NCBI GenBank assembly: GCA_902803455.1
Contig: CADCQC010000182.1
Span: 1-12,374 of the forward strand
Length of the DNA: 12,374 nt
Source: an uncultured Prevotellaceae bacterium
GTDB taxonomy: Bacteria > Bacteroidota > Bacteroidia > Bacteroidales > Bacteroidaceae
Direction: 5' to 3'
Notes under the pieces: model-generated
Databases searched by the model: none
Seen by the model: only the letters and a program-made list of their open reading frames with translations
What the model was told of the DNA's origin: nothing
Translations under genes and position numbers: made by a program
Shown: positions 7,818-12,374 of the stretch, piece after piece
Layout of the letters: every line of letters starts with the position of its first letter
Position numbering within the stretch: position 1 is the stretch's first letter

Positions 7818-8867
7818 TTATTTATTGATAGGAGAGTAGAAATGCGTATTACTTAAATCAGCAGCCACGCTACCCCACGACAGTCCCACTCCGAAACCGC
7901 TCAAGATAGATTTACTCAAATGATACGGATGCTGTCCGGAGCAGACGTCAGACAGGAGCAACGGCAAGGTCGCGGGGCCTGTGTTGCCAAAATCCCTCAC
8001 GTTGACGGGAACAAGACTTTTGTCAACCTTCAACATTTTCCGCACATATTTCACCATGAAGTCATTGGCTTGGTGAAGCCCGTAGAACCCCACGTCTTCT
8101 TTGTTCCAATTCATCTCGTCGATCAGCAGGTTGATGTTCTTGTGAACTTTGTTGACGGCAAAGTTGAAGATCACCAAACCATCCATGAACAGGTCGTTTT
8201 TTGTGCGCCCGTTATTGTCGGCGTCCCATTCCAAGATGGAGGTCTCTTCGCTAACGGGAAGTCTAAACCCGCCAGCCGGAACGATCAGCTTATCGAACCC
8301 GCTGCCATCCGACTGAATATGGAATCCCATGCGGTGCTCACCCTTGCTGACGATCGTAGCCGTGCCGCAGTCACCAAACACCATTCGGAGCGACTTGTCG
8401 TGCTGGTTGATCATTTTTGAGGTCGTGTCACCTGCAAGTACAAGCACGTTCTCACAAGCACCGCACGCGATCCATGTGGCAGCCTGAAACAAGCCGTAGA
8501 TATAGCCTGAGCAACCATAATGGACATCGATGCATACGGTGTCTTGTGACAATCCCAATCTGTCTTGCAGGGAAATAGACGTTGCTGGAAGGATCCAGTC
8601 GGTCGTCTGAGAGACAAAGACCAGTCCGTCTATTTTAGAGCGGTCAAACTGCTCTTGTTCAAACAGATGCTCGGCAGCGTTAAAGCACATGTCGGAAGCG
8701 GTCATCTTGTCATCTGCTATCCGAATCCGCTCAACACCTGTCGTCTTGATGATCGTCTTCACCTCCGCTTCAGAATAAAGAGAAGAGAAATCGCTCAGTT
8801 CCACGACTTTCTCCGGCAACCAGGAGTTGACCGCCTTGATATCTATGTTCCCTATAATTGTCTTCAT
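7818..8867 (-). CDS. 3-ketoacyl-ACP synthase III (FabH-like)
   Basis: A 349-residue thiolase-fold condensing enzyme with the KASIII Cys-His-Asn triad: Cys119 in HYGCSGYIYG, His265 in GLHQAN and Asn295 in GNTGPAT. FGVGLSWGS near the C-terminus is also typical. KASIII enzymes condense an acyl-CoA (sometimes acyl-ACP) starter with malonyl-ACP to give a beta-ketoacyl-ACP. Placement between an SDR and an ACP gene suggests a dedicated pathway, not general fatty-acid initiation. At 349 residues it is slightly longer than housekeeping FabH (about 320). Gaps are 5 nt on both sides. Esterifying or heterocycle-forming relatives of KASIII exist (for example the CerJ and PqsD types), so the exact reaction is inferred from context. 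Confidence 0.88.
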   Translation of the reverse strand: MKTIIGNIDIKAVNSWLPEKVVELSDFSSLYSEAEVKTIIKTTGVERIRIADDKMTASDMCFNAAEHLFEQEQFDRSKIDGLVFVSQTTDWILPATSISLQDRLGLSQDTVCIDVHYGCSGYIYGLFQAATWIACGACENVLVLAGDTTSKMINQHDKSLRMVFGDCGTATIVSKGEHRMGFHIQSDGSGFDKLIVPAGGFRLPVSEETSILEWDADNNGRTKNDLFMDGLVIFNFAVNKVHKNINLLIDEMNWNKEDVGFYGLHQANDFMVKYVRKMLKVDKSLVPVNVRDFGNTGPATLPLLLSDVCSGQHPYHLSKSILSGFGVGLSWGSVAADLSNTHFYSPINK

Positions 8868-8872
8868 GTTCT

Positions 8873-9619
8873 TTATTGAAGTGTAAAGCCCCCGTCGATA
8901 ACAAGGCTTGCCCCCGTCGTAAACGACGAGGCGTCACTTAAAAAATAAATGATCGCATAAGCGACCTCTTCAGGTGATCCGTATCGCTTCATCGGATACC
9001 TTTTCAAGTCTGCCTCTATATCTTCTTCCGAAACCATGCCGTTGTCAAGAATATGGGTCGCTATCATACCCGGGCACACGGCATTCACCCTGATGTTTCT
9101 ACCCGCCAGATCCAATGCGGCATTCTTGACAAAACCATTAATGGCGGACTTTGATGTTGAATACAGCACATTCCCCGGTGATGCTATCACCACCCCAGAA
9201 ATGGAGTCAGTGATGACAATGGAGGATCCTTTCCCCAATTTCTTCTTTTTCAAAAGTTTTTGGGTCAGGAGAATAGGCGCCACGGTGTTGACCTCCAATA
9301 CCTGCATGAGTCTGTCGCGGGTAATGAGTGAGGTCGGCACCATGATTGTATGCCCGGCATTGTTGACCAATCCGTTGATCGATGGACATTGCTCGGCAAG
9401 GTATTCAAGAGACGTCTCATCATCAAGGTCGGCAACGATGGACAGATGCCCATCACCATGAAGTTCACCCAAGGTCTGAGCCAGACGGTCTTCATTACGG
9501 CCTGTAATGACAAGTTTGGCTCCCATTTTAGAACATTCGATGGCTGTCGCTTTTCCTATGCCAGAAGATGCTCCCGTGACCAGGACGGTTTTTCCATCAA
9601 GTGAGAACGGATTATGCAT
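8873..9619 (-). CDS. SDR-family oxidoreductase, second FabG-like reductase
   Basis: A 248-residue classical SDR. TGASSGIG (15-22) is the cofactor motif, NNAG is at 86-89, Asn111 lies in EVNTVAP, Ser139 is in ITDSIS, and Tyr153/Lys157 form YSTSK. The C-terminus IDGGFTLQ is the usual FabG-like ending. Arg41 after the second strand (TGRN) favours NADP(H). It is encoded 2 nt after the first ACP and 5 nt before the ketoacyl synthase, which makes it the better candidate for reducing the KASIII product to a beta-hydroxyacyl-ACP. The operon holds a second SDR at 5649-6377; two reductases without a dehydratase suggest two distinct carbonyl reductions. Substrate is inferred from neighbours only. Confidence 0.88.
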   Translation of the reverse strand: MHNPFSLDGKTVLVTGASSGIGKATAIECSKMGAKLVITGRNEDRLAQTLGELHGDGHLSIVADLDDETSLEYLAEQCPSINGLVNNAGHTIMVPTSLITRDRLMQVLEVNTVAPILLTQKLLKKKKLGKGSSIVITDSISGVVIASPGNVLYSTSKSAINGFVKNAALDLAGRNIRVNAVCPGMIATHILDNGMVSEEDIEADLKRYPMKRYGSPEEVAYAIIYFLSDASSFTTGASLVIDGGFTLQ

Positions 9620-9621
9620 AA

Positions 9622-9852
9622 TTACTGCTTTGATTTCACCAGATCATACAGTTCTTGAATTGTATTCGACTTTCTGATCTCGTTTGCAGTCAAAGAAATC
9701 TGATAGTTATCAAGAACCATGGCCATGATGGAGAGAGCGGCGACGGAAGTCCACTCTTCCAACTCTTTAAACTCAGTCTCTGCTGTAAATTCACTTGGAT
9801 CAGTGTCTTCAAACAATTGAGCAAAATTGTCAATGAATTCCTTCAATTCCAT
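9622..9852 (-). CDS. Acyl carrier protein-like (ACP-2), first gene of the operon
   Basis: A 76-residue helical acidic protein. LEEWTSVAALSIMAMV (31-46) aligns with the ACP helix-2 region: Ser36 sits where the phosphopantetheine serine is, in a W-(D/T)-S context seen in carrier proteins of polysaccharide and secondary-metabolite loci instead of the DLGxDS of housekeeping AcpP. It is the first gene after the long leader and stops 2 nt before the SDR gene. The ATG at 9850-9852 is preceded by an A-rich stretch, with AGGAAAG about 20 nt upstream; this is a usual Bacteroidota start context. It may serve the KASIII/SDR pair while ACP-1 serves the ligase. A non-phosphopantetheinylated scaffold role is possible but less likely. 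Confidence 0.8.
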   Translation of the reverse strand: MELKEFIDNFAQLFEDTDPSEFTAETEFKELEEWTSVAALSIMAMVLDNYQISLTANEIRKSNTIQELYDLVKSKQ

Positions 9853-10136
9853 ATTTATTTCTTTTATCTTTCCTGCTAGAAGCCCAGATGCAGAATATGA
9901 ACATTAAATGGTTCTACTACAAAAGAATAGCGGGGTATCTGGCTTCCACCTGTTCGACATTCGAGAGTCGACAAACTCATTATTGCAAACAGACAAGGAA
10001 GATAGCACAACCCTATCGTTTGCGAAGTTTCGAATAGTCAGAAATAAAGCGTCAGCAACGCATTTCCAAATGTAGAGCTCCCTCTTTACTGCCACTCGGT
10101 GATCTAAGAAACCTGTACAGCGTGAGTTAGCGGGTG
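9853..10136 (-). promoter_or_regulatory. Long structured 5' leader of the acyl-transfer operon
   Basis: About 280 nt lie between the promoter box and the first ACP start without a convincing gene. As RNA from the - strand it can fold into several helices: 10041-10045 plus 10049-10052 with 10058-10066 (9 bp, 3-nt bulge); 10030-10039 with 9956-9964 (9 bp, one bulge); inside it 10018-10023 with 9985-9990 and 10013-10017 with 10001-10005; and 9935-9946 with 9879-9891 (about 11 bp, one bulge and one mismatch) close to the ribosome-binding region. Helix 9967-9971 with 9954-9958 competes with the second. Long leaders controlled by NusG-like antiterminators are known in Bacteroides capsule operons; such a role here is inferred. 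No known riboswitch class is recognised. Confidence 0.5.
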
Positions 10137-10144
10137 CAAAGTTA
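10137..10144 (-). promoter_or_regulatory. Bacteroidota -7 promoter box for the acyl-transfer operon
   Basis: The - strand reads TAACTTTG, a match to TAnnTTTG, inside TTTTTGTAACTTTGCACC. No TTTG is seen at the -33 distance (about 10164-10169), so the promoter may be weak or need an activator. Transcription would start near 10130. Confidence 0.55.
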
Positions 10145-10148
10145 CAAA

Positions 10149-10162
10149 AATCTTTAAAGATT
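10149..10162. repeat. 14-bp perfect palindrome next to the -7 box (possible operator)
   Basis: AATCTTTAAAGATT is its own reverse complement. It lies 4 bp upstream of the - strand -7 box, within the promoter spacer, where a dimeric regulator could act. It is AT-rich, so chance is possible. The rest of 10163-10296 holds an AT-rich stretch and the 3' untranslated end of the SGNH copy A gene; no gene or strong terminator is visible. Confidence 0.4.
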
Positions 10163-10296
10163 AGAATAGGAAATCATCATATTTTTATTTAATTAGGTTT
10201 ATATGATGTAAAAAGTAGCACACCACCCACAAGAGCAGGTCTTTTCTTCAGAAATTGCTTTTTTAGTCTTTCGGTTATAGTCTCGCCCAATAACAA

Positions 10297-11262
10297 TCAG
10301 TGGGATAGCATAGATATCTTCTTCATGTCTGCCGTATCGCTCTTTATCAATGACAAGGAATCCAAGGTCCTTTTCAAATCACTGGCAAAGATGGACGAGA
10401 AGGCTCTAGCTGGCTGATCCCACAGATGATAAGTGTCCACAAAATATTCAGGATGGTCTTGAAACAAACCTGATGTATGATAGTCCAAAAATGGAATGTT
10501 ATTTTGTTTGGCCAACTCTTTCAAAGGAGCATAATTGTCTGGATCCACCTTCATGTAGGTAGGCGACACCATGAATATCAACCTGATATTTTTCTGCTTA
10601 CAAAGAGTGATGAATTTCCGCACATAACTAAATTTCAATTTGTCAATTTGCTTCGGGGTTCTACTATGCAGCAACACACCTACAAAATGGGTGGGTTTAG
10701 GATTGGGAAGGTATCCATGGTCTTCTCCTTCCAGCCGATTGACAAGAAGAGCGAAAATATTCGTTACTGCTCTTGAATTATACCGATATAGATGTGATAC
10801 CTGATATTTCCAATAACTGCCAGCCAGTCGGAATATAGAATCAGCCCCCTCACTCAATCCAATATATGGGGCAAAAAAAGACACGGCATCAAAGGTGTGA
10901 GGTGCCGGCGCATAATCACTTGAAAAAAGCTCCAAGCATACAATTTTGGGAGTATGATGAGTCAATACGTAATTAAGGCTAATGTAGTGAGCAAAGATAT
11001 TATTGGTTGCATCAATCCCCCCATTGTAAACACTCATTCCCAGTGTGTCGCTGATGATGGAGGACACATAGTGACGTTGGCATTTAGATGCTCCCAATAG
11101 CAACACATCCTCTTTCATTTCATTGACCATATATTTCATCTTCGGTCCTGTTGTATCATGTGTATGCTGATTGATCCACCACATCACCATACCGCCCAAC
11201 CGGTCTCCAACAAAAACACCAACAAGTATAAACAAAATGCTTATTACCAACTTTTTCATCAT
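10297..11262 (-). CDS. Membrane-anchored SGNH/GDSL-like protein, partner of MBOAT (copy A)
   Basis: A 321-residue paralogue of the protein at 3282-4193. It has an N-terminal anchor (residues 4-28), GASKCQRHY (57-65) with nucleophile Ser59, and DTYHLW (276-281) giving D276 and H279. Copy B has GTSR where this copy has GASK, so the residue after the catalytic serine changes from Arg to Lys. An 18-residue tail after the shared LDSL segment (from about residue 304) is absent from copy B. It begins 9 nt after the MBOAT copy A stop and is presumably its periplasmic partner, as DltD is to DltB. ATG ATG stands at the start; the second ATG (11259) aligns with the copy B start and may be the real one. 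Acceptor polymer unknown. Confidence 0.78.
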   Translation of the reverse strand: MMKKLVISILFILVGVFVGDRLGGMVMWWINQHTHDTTGPKMKYMVNEMKEDVLLLGASKCQRHYVSSIISDTLGMSVYNGGIDATNNIFAHYISLNYVLTHHTPKIVCLELFSSDYAPAPHTFDAVSFFAPYIGLSEGADSIFRLAGSYWKYQVSHLYRYNSRAVTNIFALLVNRLEGEDHGYLPNPKPTHFVGVLLHSRTPKQIDKLKFSYVRKFITLCKQKNIRLIFMVSPTYMKVDPDNYAPLKELAKQNNIPFLDYHTSGLFQDHPEYFVDTYHLWDQPARAFSSIFASDLKRTLDSLSLIKSDTADMKKISMLSH

Positions 11263-11271
11263 TCTTGAACT

Positions 11272-12374
11272 TTAAAACTGGAAATAAATAAATTGGTCAC
11301 CACCTAATACGCCAAACAAAATGATATAGCAAATCATCAAGATGAGATAGACATGGCGCACCAACCATGAAGGAGAATCCGCCACACGGATTTTCCACTT
11401 GTATTCGTCTGCAAATTCCTTGATAATCAATACGATCATAGCTATAGCAATGCAAACGAAAATGGCGTATTCTGGCCTAGGTGCACCAAAATTAGTGAAG
11501 ATACCCACCATGACGGTCACCGCATCTTGGAGGGTATTGGCCCGGAAAAAGATCAAGGTTATCACCACCAAGATAAACGTCAAGATGCGATTTATCCAAA
11601 GCCACCATTCCTTTTTCTTCAAGCCATACTTCTTCTCGAATTTCTTTTGCCGTTTGTCTTTTAGGATACATGTCACCAGATAAATGCCATGAATAGAAAA
11701 ACAGACAACATATGTCCAAGCAGCCCCATGCCAAAAACCGGAAATAAAGAATGTGATGAAAATAGCAAAGCACCACCACCACAGTTTAGTGCTATTGCCA
11801 ACCATGGGGTAATAGACATAATCCATAAACCATGATGTCAGGGATATATGATTGCGCTTCCAATACTCCTGGATAGATGTTGAGAAGAAATATGGCCTGC
11901 GGAAATTATCCATCAGACGGAATCCCAACACGCGAGCAGCTCCGATGGCAATGTAACTATAACCGGCAAAATCACCATAAAGTTGGAAGGGAAATATCAG
12001 GGAAGCCACCAAATACGAGCCACCATTGTGATAACCAATATTATTAAAAACAGTGTCTACAAAAAGAGCGCAGCGATCAGCCAATACCAATTTCATAAAA
12101 TAGCCCCAGACCATCAAACGAATACCTTCCATCACACGGTCATAATCGATTATTAGTTTCTTTTTGAATTGTGGCAACAAGTTGGTAGATCGTTCTATAG
12201 GGCCTGCTACCAACTGGGGGAAGAAAGAAACAAAGAGGGCATAGGTAAAAAAGTTTTTTTCAGGCTTGATATCGCCCCGATACACGTCAATCATATAGCC
12301 CATCGCCTGGAAAATATAAAAAGAGATACCGACAGGCAAAAGGACTCTAAACTCTGGTATATTGATCTTTACGC
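11272..12374 (-). CDS. MBOAT family O-acyltransferase (AlgI/DltB-like), copy A, N-terminus outside the window
   Basis: The frame is open to the right edge; 366 residues are visible, beginning VKINIPEFRVLLPVGISFYI, which aligns with residue 109 of copy B. About 108 N-terminal residues should therefore lie outside. The catalytic FWHGAAW motif, the second conserved His (SIHGIYL), FPQLVAGPIER and the C-terminal GDQFIYFQF are all present, so it looks functional. It is a close paralogue of 4206-5630 in the same orientation. A TTG at 12339 is an internal leucine codon, not a start. It is followed 9 nt later by its SGNH partner. Whether its donor is acetyl-CoA, an acyl-ACP from the neighbouring operon or something else cannot be told from the sequence. 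Confidence 0.92.
   Translation of the reverse strand, partial: VKINIPEFRVLLPVGISFYIFQAMGYMIDVYRGDIKPEKNFFTYALFVSFFPQLVAGPIERSTNLLPQFKKKLIIDYDRVMEGIRLMVWGYFMKLVLADRCALFVDTVFNNIGYHNGGSYLVASLIFPFQLYGDFAGYSYIAIGAARVLGFRLMDNFRRPYFFSTSIQEYWKRNHISLTSWFMDYVYYPMVGNSTKLWWWCFAIFITFFISGFWHGAAWTYVVCFSIHGIYLVTCILKDKRQKKFEKKYGLKKKEWWLWINRILTFILVVITLIFFRANTLQDAVTVMVGIFTNFGAPRPEYAIFVCIAIAMIVLIIKEFADEYKWKIRVADSPSWLVRHVYLILMICYIILFGVLGGDQFIYFQF

Noticed and set aside
5649..9852. Aryl polyene or polyketide biosynthesis cluster
   Set aside because: Only KASIII is present; the paired KAS, dehydratase, thioesterase and ammonia-lyase genes expected in such clusters are not in the window, while MBOAT and SGNH genes are in the same operon.
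10067..10074. A second -7-like match (TACATTTG on the - strand)
   Set aside because: No TTTG at the -33 distance and it falls inside the leader; an 8-mer with four fixed-type positions occurs easily by chance.
9904..10095. A 63-codon open frame on the - strand within the leader
   Set aside because: No recognised motif or convincing family pattern, and it coincides with the inverted-repeat structure of the leader. I treat it as untranslated, although a leader peptide cannot be fully excluded.
1..12374. Insertion sequences, tRNA/rRNA genes, CRISPR arrays, phase-variable invertible repeats
   Set aside because: No transposase, RNA-gene pattern, regularly spaced repeats or recombinase-flanked inverted promoter was seen; the only large repeat is the MBOAT-SGNH duplication.

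Overview
The window looks like part of a surface-polysaccharide (capsule, O-antigen or exopolysaccharide) locus from a member of the Bacteroidota, probably order Bacteroidales (Prevotella/Bacteroides-like). The reasons are the TAnnTTTG-type -7 promoter boxes, A-rich leaders with weak Shine-Dalgarno sequences, tightly overlapping genes and the protein families present. Genus and species cannot be fixed from the sequence alone.

Left part (1-3260, + strand). The window opens in the last ~70 codons of an alanine-dehydrogenase/N5-(carboxyethyl)ornithine-synthase-like gene. A well-formed Bacteroidota promoter at 304-334 then starts a three-gene operon whose genes overlap by 8 nt each: a multi-membrane GT-C-type glycosyltransferase, a GtrA-family membrane protein and a GT2 polyprenyl-phosphate-sugar-synthase-like enzyme. 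Together they resemble a Gtr-type side-branch glycosylation module: GT2 charges a lipid carrier, GtrA helps flip it, and the GT-C enzyme adds the sugar to the polymer on the periplasmic side. A bidirectional hairpin terminator at 3177-3207 closes the operon.

Middle part (3261-10144, - strand). This is one compact operon, read right to left: ACP, SDR reductase, ketoacyl-ACP synthase III, second ACP, compact AMP-forming acyl ligase, second SDR reductase, MBOAT O-acyltransferase, membrane-anchored SGNH protein. Gaps are 18 nt or less and several start/stop codons overlap. Ligase, carrier, MBOAT and SGNH repeat the DltA-DltC-DltB-DltD logic. KASIII, two reductases and a second ACP are added. I infer that the operon builds a short, probably beta-hydroxylated, acyl group on ACP and transfers it across the inner membrane to a polysaccharide. 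It is preceded by a ~280-nt untranslated leader rich in inverted repeats, a -7 promoter box and a 14-bp perfect palindrome.

Right part (10297-12374, - strand). A second MBOAT-SGNH pair, with the MBOAT cut by the window edge, is a paralogue of the first in the same orientation. The acyl-biosynthesis genes therefore lie between two copies of the transferase pair. The MBOAT copies are close (identical blocks of 41 and at least 43 bp). The SGNH copies have diverged more, suggesting different acyl donors or acceptor sites.
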